From assembly GCA_023134755.1 (NCBI GenBank), contig JAGLUM010000150.1, forward strand, positions 1 through 8,892: a stretch of DNA of 8,892 nucleotides, read 5' to 3'. Each line of letters starts with the position of its first letter. Position 1 is the stretch's first letter. A program made the position numbers and the translations under genes. The notes under the pieces were generated by a model. That model saw only the letters and a program-made list of their open reading frames with translations. It was not told where the DNA came from and searched no databases. Positions 1 to 6,433 of this stretch are shown here, piece after piece. Source of the DNA: Fidelibacterota bacterium. GTDB taxonomy: Bacteria > Fidelibacterota > Fidelibacteria > Fidelibacterales > Fidelibacteraceae.

Positions 1-1
1 A

Positions 2-82
2 AAAAAATTAAAATAAATTTTTCTTATAATTATATCTGTTTGTTTTTTATTATTTTATAATTGCAATAAAAAATTAAAATAA
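2..82. repeat. 15-bp direct repeat pair in AT-rich DNA
   Basis: The 15-mer AAAAAATTAAAATAA occurs exactly at 2-16 and again at 68-82, start to start 66 bases apart. Both copies contain only A and T, so low complexity could explain the match. Their position in the AT-rich block beside DnaA-box-like sites would suit an unwinding element or a promoter UP-type region. Confidence 0.4.
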
Positions 83-326
83 CTCATTATTTTTTATTTA
101 AATGGTATTACAGATAGTTTATTTTACACAAATGCGGATTTTCATACAGGATTTGTTATCCCCAAAAGTCACAATATTTTGCCCGGCGGCCACCCCAAGG
201 GGTTAATAATTGCAGCAAATATATTATGAATACTCACCCCTCTTACAATTATATACGGCGCTGAAAAAAACCATTGCATTTCAGTTTTATATACCACATA
301 TTTCAAAGCTTTATTAGAACATGCCG

Positions 327-339
327 TTAAAGGAGATTA
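327..339 (+). promoter_or_regulatory. Strong ribosome binding site deciding the rpmH GTG start
   Basis: TTAAAGGAGATTA contains a strong Shine-Dalgarno core, AAAGGAG (329-335), six bases before the GTG at 342. It selects GTG over the in-frame ATG at 321, which would add seven residues not normally found in L34 and would place the ribosome binding site inside the coding sequence. The same 13 bases precede yidC at 1031-1043. Confidence 0.88.
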
Positions 340-341
340 AC

Positions 342-485
342 GTGAAAGAAACATATAATCCAAGCAACCGGAAACGTAAAAACAAACATGGTTTCCGCAA
401 GCGTATGTCAACTGCAGCCGGACGCGCAATTCTTGCACGCAGACGTAAAAAGGGACGTAAGCGCTTAACAGTTTCTGATGAATGA
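342..485 (+). CDS. rpmH: 50S ribosomal protein L34
   Basis: This 47-residue, highly basic protein is L34 of the large ribosomal subunit, which binds 23S rRNA. The start reads [18 protein letters not shown], matching the L34 pattern MKRT(Y/F)QPSxRKRxxxHGFR, and the end matches [16 protein letters not shown]. The length fits the family (about 44-50 aa). The start codon is GTG, chosen because it aligns with the universal L34 N-terminus and follows a strong Shine-Dalgarno site; an in-frame ATG at 321 is the rejected alternative. The stop codon TGA (483-485) overlaps the rnpA start ATG (482-484) as ATGA, so the two are very probably co-translated. The gene is easily missed because it is short and has a non-ATG start. 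Confidence 0.97.
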   Translation: MKETYNPSNRKRKNKHGFRKRMSTAAGRAILARRRKKGRKRLTVSDE

Positions 486-811
486 AACCTTCGCTGAAAA
501 AATCTGAGATTTTATCAAATAAAAAAGATATCTCACGCTTATTTGAAAATGGGGAATGGAACAATGGGCGCTATGTCAATATAGTGTCATTGCCGGCGGA
601 AACACGGCAGGTTCTGTTTGCCACTGCACGCAATATTAAAGGTGCGGTGCGTCGAAACAAGGGGAAACGTTACCTGAAAGAATGTTATCGTAACAATAAG
701 GAATGGTTTTCCTCTTTGTGTATATATGGATTAATTTTGAGAAAACTACCCGAACAGCATCCACTGGATGCCATCAGGATAGATATACAAACACAGTTAC
801 AGCATGATTAA
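482..811 (+). CDS. rnpA: Ribonuclease P protein component
   Basis: This 109-aa basic protein is the C5-type protein subunit of RNase P. It binds the catalytic RNA and helps it recognise the 5' leader of pre-tRNA. The signature RNR region is at residues 55-70 ([16 protein letters not shown]), close to the usual AVxRNRxKRxxRE but with N59-K60-G61 where N-R-x is typical. The N-terminal part ([20 protein letters not shown], residues 5-24) fits the helix preceding the central cleft. Length is slightly below the common 110-120 aa. Position between rpmH and yidD is the classic context and supports the call strongly. It overlaps rpmH by 4 nt and yidD by 8 nt, and no Shine-Dalgarno sequence precedes its ATG, so translation probably depends on reinitiation after rpmH. 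Confidence 0.94.
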   Translation: MKPSLKKSEILSNKKDISRLFENGEWNNGRYVNIVSLPAETRQVLFATARNIKGAVRRNKGKRYLKECYRNNKEWFSSLCIYGLILRKLPEQHPLDAIRIDIQTQLQHD

Positions 812-1034
812 AAAATTATTTTTAGCTTTGATCCGGTTTTATCAACGAGCGATTTCGCCCTATACTCCGCGCAGTTGCCGATTTTATCCCACCTGTTCTC
901 AGTATTCTTATGAAGCAATCAGCAACTACGGTCCCCTAAAGGGGTTCTGGCTAAGCCTGAAGCGGATTTTAAAATGTCACCCTCTGCATCCGGGCGGCTA
1001 TGATCCGGTTCAGGGACACGACCATCATCATTAA
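804..1034 (+). CDS. yidD: Membrane protein insertion efficiency factor YidD
   Basis: This 76-aa protein belongs to the YidD (UPF0161/DUF37) family, a small inner-membrane-associated protein that assists insertion of proteins handled by YidC. The family signature is nearly complete: [20 protein letters not shown] at residues 12-31, then [26 protein letters not shown] (43-60) and GGYDPV (64-69). The conserved cysteines are C25, C31 and C58, and the N-terminal stretch 3-12 is the amphipathic membrane-binding segment. The C-terminus ends in a histidine-rich tail, HDHHH. The ATG overlaps the end of rnpA by 8 nt without a Shine-Dalgarno site, suggesting translational coupling; the start cannot be moved downstream without losing the conserved N-terminus. 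yidC follows 11 nt later. Confidence 0.96.
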   Translation: MIKKLFLALIRFYQRAISPYTPRSCRFYPTCSQYSYEAISNYGPLKGFWLSLKRILKCHPLHPGGYDPVQGHDHHH

Positions 1035-1043
1035 AGGAGATTA
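1031..1043 (+). promoter_or_regulatory. Strong ribosome binding site deciding the yidC TTG start
   Basis: TTAAAGGAGATTA is identical to the block before rpmH. Its core AAAGGAG (1033-1039) sits six bases before TTG 1046. The next in-frame ATG (codon 7, position 1064) would truncate the N-terminus just before the first membrane segment and has no such site, so TTG is the supported start. The block overlaps the yidD stop codon. Confidence 0.85.
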
Positions 1044-1045
1044 TT

Positions 1046-2806
1046 TTGGATAAAAAGACTATTATGGCATTTGTCGTTATTGGAGTAATTATTTTATTAA
1101 TGCCCTACTACGAAAAATGGATGAATCCGGTTGACGAACAGGCCGTTATCGCACAAGAAACCACCACTTATGTGCGGGAAACACCACAAGGACAACAACC
1201 CGAAAAGGAAATACTACATCCGGAAATTGATATACAAACGCGGGACATTTATGTTGAATCAAAAGATATTATAATTGCAAACGAGAAATATGTCATGATT
1301 CTATCCAATCTGGGCGGTGGAACTGTACGCAAATACGAGTTAAAAGGTTATAAAGATCTCAATGGCAATTCTCTTAATTTGCTTCCCCTGGATGCTGCGG
1401 CGAACCTGAATATATCATTTACAAATATATATCAGGATGAATCAAATCTGGATTATATAGCTTTTGATTGCCCCGAACTCGATAATATGGTTTGGGGTGA
1501 CACTATTTTTATTGATTATGAAAGAACACTGACATTTAATACGCAGACAAAAGACGGCGTTAAAATAAAAAAAGTATTCACTTTTTTCCCGGACCGCTAT
1601 GATTTTCAGCTGGATGTTACTCTTGCTGACTACCTGCAAAAGATGGCAGGATTAAAATACAGTCTGATATGGGAAGACGGCTTTGTCATTACAGAAAAAA
1701 GCGCAATAGATGATATTATATACAGTGGAGTGTATGCCCAAATGGGCACCGAAATGGCAAAAATCGAATTGCGGAAAGCAAAAATCGATGAACCGAAAAT
1801 ACTTAATACTGACGGACAAACTGATTGGGTGGTATTTAAATCAAAATATTTTACGGGATTTATGGCGCCACTCGAAAGCAAAGGCATTCGCTCGGAGCTA
1901 GGAATAACCAAAGGAAAAGACAGTCGGGATTTTACAACCCGTATTGATATGCGTCTATCAAAAGGTAATTACCAGCAGGATTCATTCATGATAGGATTAC
2001 TGCCGGGAGAAAAAAATCTCCTATCTTCTTATAATATAGGATTGGAAAAAACCATGAACTGGGGAGGTCCGATCATTAAACCTTTTTCCATTGCCCTGCT
2101 TTGGCTATTGCAGTTTTTCTACCGCCTTGTCCCGAATTACGGTGTGGTTATTCTGATAATTTCGGTTGTCATTAAAATTATCACTTTTCCACTGACCCAT
2201 AAAAGTTACAGCTCGATGAAGCGCATGCAACTGCTTCAACCCAAGATCAAGGAACTGCAGGCAAAATACAGCAATAACAAACAACAACTGCAGCAAAAAA
2301 CCATGGAACTCTACAAAAAGGAAAAGGTCAACCCCATGGGCGGCTGCCTGCCGATGCTGTTACAGCTTCCGTTACTTTATGGATTGTTTGTTGTATTCCG
2401 AACTGCGATTGAATTTCGCGGTGCACCATTTATGCTTTGGATGAAAGATCTAAGTGCACCGGATGCAATGTTCAGCTTTGGTATGAATGTTCCCCTGTTA
2501 GGTACGGAATTTAACCTGCTACCTATTTTAATGACGGTACTTATGGTCATTCAGCAAAGAATGTCCGGAACAGGTGGCGGCGGTACGGAACAGCAGGCAC
2601 AACAACAGAAAATGATGATGTGGTTAATGCCCGCGATGATGTTCTTTTTATTCTATAAATTCTCTTCGGGACTGGTATTGTATTATTTGACCTTTAATGC
2701 ACTGACCATCTTGCAGCAAAAATTTATTATCAACAAATCTGTTGAAAAACAATTTGTTGAGACTCATCCCGGCGGATTAAAGGTGAACATCCCAAAGAAA
2801 AAGTAA
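1046..2806 (+). CDS. yidC: Membrane protein insertase YidC
   Basis: This 586-aa protein is the Oxa1/YidC/Alb3 insertase, which places proteins in the inner membrane alone or with SecYEG. A first membrane segment at about 6-21 is followed by a large periplasmic P1 domain (about 55-335), the Gram-negative form. The insertase core covers about 344-565. It includes the membrane segment with VVIKIITFPLT (374-384), a cytoplasmic helical hairpin with LQPKIKELQAKY (397-408), the signature KVNPMGGCLPMLLQLP (427-442), and further membrane segments at about 430-452, 486-503, 523-539 and 541-558 (SGLVLYY). The conserved positive charge in the membrane groove, Arg366 in E. coli, is Lys377 here. A glycine/glutamine-rich linker (508-521) and a methionine-rich helix follow, and the C-terminus is basic (KKK). 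The start is TTG. A strong terminator follows, so mnmE and other frequent followers of yidC are not adjacent. Confidence 0.98.
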   Translation: MDKKTIMAFVVIGVIILLMPYYEKWMNPVDEQAVIAQETTTYVRETPQGQQPEKEILHPEIDIQTRDIYVESKDIIIANEKYVMILSNLGGGTVRKYELKGYKDLNGNSLNLLPLDAAANLNISFTNIYQDESNLDYIAFDCPELDNMVWGDTIFIDYERTLTFNTQTKDGVKIKKVFTFFPDRYDFQLDVTLADYLQKMAGLKYSLIWEDGFVITEKSAIDDIIYSGVYAQMGTEMAKIELRKAKIDEPKILNTDGQTDWVVFKSKYFTGFMAPLESKGIRSELGITKGKDSRDFTTRIDMRLSKGNYQQDSFMIGLLPGEKNLLSSYNIGLEKTMNWGGPIIKPFSIALLWLLQFFYRLVPNYGVVILIISVVIKIITFPLTHKSYSSMKRMQLLQPKIKELQAKYSNNKQQLQQKTMELYKKEKVNPMGGCLPMLLQLPLLYGLFVVFRTAIEFRGAPFMLWMKDLSAPDAMFSFGMNVPLLGTEFNLLPILMTVLMVIQQRMSGTGGGGTEQQAQQQKMMMWLMPAMMFFLFYKFSSGLVLYYLTFNALTILQQKFIINKSVEKQFVETHPGGLKVNIPKKK

Positions 2807-2823
2807 AAAAATAATGATATAAT

Positions 2824-2850
2824 AAAACGGCGGCACATAACCGCCGTTTT
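2824..2850. terminator. Bidirectional intrinsic terminator between yidC and the dehydrogenase gene
   Basis: AAAACGGCGG (2824-2833) and CCGCCGTTTT (2841-2850) form a perfect 10-bp stem with a 7-base loop (CACATAA). The strong GC core is CGGCGG/CCGCCG. On + the stem ends in TTTT followed by GTTTTAT, ending the rpmH-yidC unit. On - the mirrored T-run serves the convergent dehydrogenase gene, whose stop codon lies 20 bases away. It is the only strong intrinsic terminator I see in the window. Confidence 0.9.
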
Positions 2851-2869
2851 GTTTTATATGGATATTATT

Positions 2870-4033
2870 TCAATTGCGAACACACATGCGATATAATGTT
2901 TCAATGTCTTTTTTATCCATAGCGCGTGGAGCGCCAATTTGATTGTTTTTATTGCCGGATGTGCGCAATACAGAATCAGCAAGCGCCGGAATTGCATCTG
3001 CCGGTATATTGAAATCATCAAACATTAAATCCCGGTTAATATTTTTTAGCCAAGCGGTAAATGCTGTAATAGCGCTATCAGCCGAATCAACTTCCGGATC
3101 AAATATTTTTCCAAAGGGGATTAATTTATTTGCCACCACATCCTTGAACATTGTAAGATATTTCGGGAAGAGCATAGCCAATCCCCGCCCGTGCGAGATA
3201 TCAAACATTCCGCTAAGTGCATGTTCGATGACATGAATACTGTGAGGACCTTCACGACCGGCTTCGTTGATTCCGATTAGTGCAACTGTCGAAACCCAGG
3301 CAAGAGTGGCGCGGGCATCAACATCATCGGGATTTTTTAAGATTCGCGCGAGGGCTTCTATAACACTTTCAGTCAGCGATAAGGATAATTTATCATTAAA
3401 TATGGCATCCTCCGTAGAAGTAAAATAAGCCTCAGTTGCATGCGTAATAATATCAACCGCACCGTCAAGCAGATAATCCATTGGGACTAACGTTGTCAAT
3501 TGAGGATCAATTATCGATAAAACAGGCTTAGTAGATGCGCAGACAAAAGCATTTTTGTCTAGAGTTTCATCATGCGTAATAACCCCATAAGCATTTCCCT
3601 CGGATCCCGTCGCAGAGAGCGTAGGGATACAAATAACCGGCAAGGATGAGTGCAAGGTTTTATGTTTGATAGTATAATCCCAGATAGAACCGCCGTGTTT
3701 TGCAACCATGGCGACACCTTTTGCGGCGTCCATGGCAGATCCTCCACCCAGTCCGATAATAGCATCCACATTTAAATTTTGCGCTAGGCGTCCGCCGGCA
3801 TCAATCATAGATACACGTGGATTTGGCATGACTTTATCGTACACATCGGCACGCACTCCTGCCTCTTCAAGCAGATTAAGCAGAGTATCAAGATATCCGT
3901 TTTTTACGGCACTGCCGGAAGAACAGACGATAAGTACTTTCAGGGCAATTTTGCGGATTTCATTTCCCGAGCGCTGAAAAACATTATTACCAAAAACAAA
4001 TTTTGTTGGAATATGTAATATAAAATCATGCAT
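2870..4033 (-). CDS. Iron-containing (group III) alcohol dehydrogenase, BDH/YqhD-like
   Basis: This 387-aa cytoplasmic NAD(P)H-dependent oxidoreductase interconverts alcohols and aldehydes; the natural substrate cannot be read from sequence. The nucleotide-binding motif GGGSAMDAAK is at 96-105. Predicted metal ligands are D194 and H198 (AVDIITHATEAYF), H267 and H281 (in IHVIEHALSG...ISHGRG), the same numbers as reported for E. coli YqhD; H271 is the extra conserved histidine. No Asp follows the first beta-alpha turn (SSGSAVKNG, 38-46), which suggests NADPH rather than NADH (inference). The start used is ATG 4033, because AGGAG lies 6 bases before it; an upstream in-frame ATG at 4054 would add MEKQELK but has no ribosome binding site. 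The gene is convergent with yidC, shares its terminator, and is divergent from the next gene. A role in fermentation or aldehyde detoxification is plausible. Confidence 0.95.
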   Translation of the reverse strand: MHDFILHIPTKFVFGNNVFQRSGNEIRKIALKVLIVCSSGSAVKNGYLDTLLNLLEEAGVRADVYDKVMPNPRVSMIDAGGRLAQNLNVDAIIGLGGGSAMDAAKGVAMVAKHGGSIWDYTIKHKTLHSSLPVICIPTLSATGSEGNAYGVITHDETLDKNAFVCASTKPVLSIIDPQLTTLVPMDYLLDGAVDIITHATEAYFTSTEDAIFNDKLSLSLTESVIEALARILKNPDDVDARATLAWVSTVALIGINEAGREGPHSIHVIEHALSGMFDISHGRGLAMLFPKYLTMFKDVVANKLIPFGKIFDPEVDSADSAITAFTAWLKNINRDLMFDDFNIPADAIPALADSVLRTSGNKNNQIGAPRAMDKKDIETLYRMCVRN

Positions 4034-4040
4034 TTTTAAC

Positions 4041-4045
4041 TCCTG
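4041..4045 (-). promoter_or_regulatory. Ribosome binding site deciding the dehydrogenase start
   Basis: Read on -, AGGAG precedes ATG (4033-4031) by TTAAAA, an ideal spacing of seven. The alternative ATG at 4054 is preceded by AT-rich DNA with no purine-rich site. On - that upstream DNA contains TATAGT (4065-4060), a possible -10 element; if it is real, transcription would start too close to ATG 4054 for a normal leader. Confidence 0.75.
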
Positions 4046-4093
4046 TTTTTCCATAATTTACTATATCTTTGGAACAGAAAAAAAGGAAAATTT

Positions 4094-4777
4094 ATGTTTA
4101 CACTTCTTCCGGCATTTCGCTACGGATGGCAGCAAATGCAAAAACACTTTTGGATCTTTATCGCTTTTACTCTGGCTTTATCCAGTATTGATATTTGGGG
4201 CAATATCAAAATGAGAGCTGCAGGCATTGATGAACTTATCATGATGGAAAATTGGTGGGAACTGATTCCACGTGATCTGATCATATGGATGGGTATCTTT
4301 GCAGCTGTTATAGTGTGCATAAATTTTATTGTAGTAACGCTTGTGCTTGCAAGCATTCGGAACAAATTTTCCTGGGAGTATCTTTTAGAAAAAAGTACGC
4401 GTATCCCAACATATTTAGGTGCGTATTTATTGAAATTATGTATTGTCAGTATCGGGACCCTGCTTTTTATAATTCCAGGTGTTATTGCATTTGTGGGCTT
4501 ATATTTTATGGAGTATCTGGTCATTGATAAAGACATGAGTATCATAGATGCTCTTAAGGAGAGCTGGCGCATTACGGCCGGATTCCGCTTGGGTATTTTC
4601 TTTTTCGAAGTAAATGTTTTTATTATCAGCTACCTTTTATCATTCCCGCAAAGTTTATGGCCAGATACCGTTACAACATACGGCATTTTAGTTTTAATAA
4701 ATACTATGTGGTTACCCGTTGCCTGGCTTGCGGCAGGATATATTTATCGGTTTGTATCTGAACCGCGAAAGCAGTAA
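4094..4777 (+). CDS. Polytopic membrane protein of unknown function
   Basis: This 227-aa protein is predicted to be in the inner membrane, with about six hydrophobic segments near 19-36, 63-87, 108-123, 125-143, 166-184 and 195-215. A feature at 123-163, LLFIIPGVIAFVGLYFMEYL followed by V-I-D-K-D and then ALKESWRITAG, resembles the pattern of DUF975/YciC-like and GDPD-type membrane domains: a hydrophobic IPG hairpin, a loop with a short acidic turn, and a helix AL..SW.LT.G. This is recognition from memory, so I give no function. There is no signal peptide cleavage motif and no catalytic motif. AAGGA (4083-4087) lies 7 bases before the ATG. The gene is divergent from the dehydrogenase with about 60 bases between starts, so the two may share a regulatory region. 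No clear terminator follows. Confidence 0.85.
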   Translation: MFTLLPAFRYGWQQMQKHFWIFIAFTLALSSIDIWGNIKMRAAGIDELIMMENWWELIPRDLIIWMGIFAAVIVCINFIVVTLVLASIRNKFSWEYLLEKSTRIPTYLGAYLLKLCIVSIGTLLFIIPGVIAFVGLYFMEYLVIDKDMSIIDALKESWRITAGFRLGIFFFEVNVFIISYLLSFPQSLWPDTVTTYGILVLINTMWLPVAWLAAGYIYRFVSEPRKQ

Positions 4778-4883
4778 ACAGTAAGAAGTAGATAGTTCCT
4801 ACAATAATTACAATATTCCCCTAAACCTCCCCAACTCTTCAACAGCGGTCAAAATTCCGTTTTTATTTTTAAATATTTTGTTC

Positions 4884-4889
4884 TATAAT
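4884..4889 (+). promoter_or_regulatory. Possible promoter for the antiporter-prenyltransferase unit
   Basis: A perfect -10 hexamer TATAAT lies 57 bases before the ATG at 4946. The region 17 bases upstream is T-rich (around 4860-4866) and gives only a weak -35 match. The start would fall near 4896, just before a small hairpin, GGGG-AACA-CCCC (4900-4911). AT-rich DNA often yields TATAAT by chance, so this remains a candidate. Confidence 0.38.
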
Positions 4890-4945
4890 AAGGTGCACAG
4901 GGGAACACCCCAATACAGACTAAAAAATGTCAACAAGGAGCATCC

Positions 4946-6433
4946 ATGAACACGTATGGCTGGCTGTCACTTTTACCACCACTGCTTGCTATTGGTTTAG
5001 CGATCAAAACACGGCAGGTTTTTATTTCTTTAGGAGCCGGGATCTGGCTCGGATGGACAGTGTTAAACGGATGGAATCCAATACGTGGTGCAGGTGACAT
5101 GCTGGGATCGCTTGTTCAGGTATTTAATGATCCCGGAAACACGCAGGTTATTTTATTTTCCGCCATGGTCGGCAGCTTAATTGCACTAACACAACGTTCG
5201 GGCGGAATTGATGGCTTTGTTAAATATGTTTTAGATAAAGAATGGATAAAATCACGCAAAGGTGCTAATCTGCTTGCATGGGGACTCGGTATTATTATTT
5301 TTATTGAATCCAGTGTTAAAATTCTTATTGTGGGATCAGTTTGCCGGCCGCTGTTTGACAAGATGGGCATTTCCCGTGAGAAATTATCTTATATTGCCGA
5401 CTCCACATCAGCTCCGGTGTGTATGCTGATACCATTGAATGCCTGGGGGGCTTTTACTATTGGACTTCTGGCAACTCAGGGGATCGGGAACGCCACGCAG
5501 GTTCTGATCCAATCCATTCCCTTGAATTTTTATTCCATTATTACAGTATTTACTGTATTGTTTTTTATTTTGACTCCCTTTGACTTTAAAAAAATGCGCA
5601 AAGCAGAAAAGCGTATTCGCGAAGAAGGCAAATTTCTCCCGGATGGCGCTATCCCAATGATGGATGAGAATCTAACCGGAATTAAGCCTGTTGAAGGTGT
5701 TAAAAAGCGTGCCCGCAATATGATAGTTCCTGTCATTGTAATGAGTTTGTTTATGCCGATGGCATTAATTATAACGGGTCTGCAAAAAATATCCATGGCT
5801 GCGGGCATGTCCGTTGGTTTTTCCGAGGCACTGCAGCAAGGAGGTCTGCTTGGCATTCTCGCGGAAGGATCCGGTGCAACGGCAGTATTTTGGTCTGTTA
5901 CGCTTGCGATCGCTGTTGCCGGTGTTATGTATCGCGTGCAAAAAATGATGTCAGGAAAGGAAATTTTTGAGTTGATCCTCAAGGGCGCCGGCGGGATGAT
6001 CTCTTTGGCCCTTTTAATGATGCTCGCTTTTTCACTGGGCGCTACATGCAAAGCATTGGGTACAGGCGCTTTTGTTGCACAGGGACTCTCAGGTTCACTA
6101 TCGGCTGGACTCGTACCGCTAATGGTATTCTTGTTGGCCGCCTTTATTGCTTTTTCCACCGGAACCAGCTTTGGCACCTTTGCCCTGATGATACCTCTCG
6201 CAGTTCCGCTGGCTCTGGATATGAATATCGGTTTACCGTTAGTTGTTTCCGCGGTCCTTGGCGGCGGGGTATTCGGCGATCACTGTTCCCCGATATCCGA
6301 CACCACTATTGTAGCATCCATGGCTTCAGCCTGCGACCATATTGACCACGTTAGTACGCAGATCCCCTATGCGCTTTTAAGCGCAGTAATAGCAGCTGTC
6401 ATTTATTTAATTGTAGGAATGATAACAATATGA
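4946..6433 (+). CDS. NhaC-family Na+/H+ antiporter
   Basis: This 495-aa inner-membrane protein has roughly 11-12 hydrophobic segments and fits the NhaC antiporter family (PF03553), which exchanges external protons for internal sodium and sometimes other ions or amino-acid-like solutes. Supporting motifs are the N-terminal LSLLPPLLAIGLAIKTRQVF (7-26), GIWLGW (32-37), the polar membrane motif FIESSVKILIVGS (119-131), ADSTSAPVCMLIPLNAWGAF (151-170), STGTSFGTFALMIPLA (404-419) and the highly characteristic GDHCSPISDTTI (444-455). A charged cytoplasmic loop spans about 212-256. AAGGAG (4935-4940) is 5 bases before the ATG. The stop overlaps the next start as ATGA, so the two genes are almost certainly co-expressed. 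The substrate is inferred from family only; some members of the wider ion transporter superfamily carry other solutes. Confidence 0.93.
   Translation: MNTYGWLSLLPPLLAIGLAIKTRQVFISLGAGIWLGWTVLNGWNPIRGAGDMLGSLVQVFNDPGNTQVILFSAMVGSLIALTQRSGGIDGFVKYVLDKEWIKSRKGANLLAWGLGIIIFIESSVKILIVGSVCRPLFDKMGISREKLSYIADSTSAPVCMLIPLNAWGAFTIGLLATQGIGNATQVLIQSIPLNFYSIITVFTVLFFILTPFDFKKMRKAEKRIREEGKFLPDGAIPMMDENLTGIKPVEGVKKRARNMIVPVIVMSLFMPMALIITGLQKISMAAGMSVGFSEALQQGGLLGILAEGSGATAVFWSVTLAIAVAGVMYRVQKMMSGKEIFELILKGAGGMISLALLMMLAFSLGATCKALGTGAFVAQGLSGSLSAGLVPLMVFLLAAFIAFSTGTSFGTFALMIPLAVPLALDMNIGLPLVVSAVLGGGVFGDHCSPISDTTIVASMASACDHIDHVSTQIPYALLSAVIAAVIYLIVGMITI

Larger units (their letters stand above)
1..341. other. 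Non-coding AT-rich region upstream of rpmH, possible origin or promoter region
   Basis: No reading frame here resembles a gene on either strand. The first 120 bases are almost purely A/T and contain a 15-base direct repeat. Two sites one mismatch from the DnaA box TTATNCACA lie at 122-130 (TTTTACACA) and 156-164 (TTATCCCCA), both on the + strand. A short GC-rich patch at 181-202 includes the inverted repeat ACCCC-AA-GGGGT (192-203). The rpmH promoter should lie here. Candidate -10 elements are TACAAT (244-249), TATATA (288-293) and CATATT (298-303, 18 bases after TTGCAT at 274-279), but none has a convincing -35 partner. In many bacteria the DNA upstream of rpmH is the dnaA/oriC region, which makes an origin possible; two imperfect boxes do not prove it. 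Confidence 0.4.

Noticed and set aside
321..341. In-frame ATG upstream of the rpmH GTG
   Set aside because: Using it would add seven residues before the conserved L34 N-terminus and would put the strong ribosome binding site inside the coding region.
337..564. A 75-codon minus-strand frame over rpmH and rnpA
   Set aside because: It is antisense to two housekeeping genes whose proteins match their families throughout.
928..950. CCCCTAAAGGGG inside yidD resembling the CCCCAAGGGG inverted repeat at 193-202
   Set aside because: The yidD copy encodes the conserved GPLKGF segment and the match is short, so coding constraint explains it.
4314..4322. Perfect DnaA box TTATGCACA on the minus strand
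   Set aside because: It is isolated, lies within a coding sequence, and a single match is expected by chance at about 0.3 per window of this length.
4120..4572. A 150-codon open frame on the minus strand inside the membrane protein gene
   Set aside because: The + frame has coherent membrane segments and a ribosome binding site, and the minus frame has neither.
5530..6177. A 215-codon open frame on the minus strand inside the antiporter gene
   Set aside because: It lies wholly opposite a strongly supported gene with family motifs, has no ribosome binding site that I can see, and its translation is rich in P, S, T and A without any recognisable domain, as expected of an antisense shadow.
6371..6384. 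GCGCTT/AAGCGC inverted repeat near the end of the antiporter gene
   Set aside because: The loop is too short for the full stem, there is no T-run after it, and it lies in coding sequence, so it is not a terminator.
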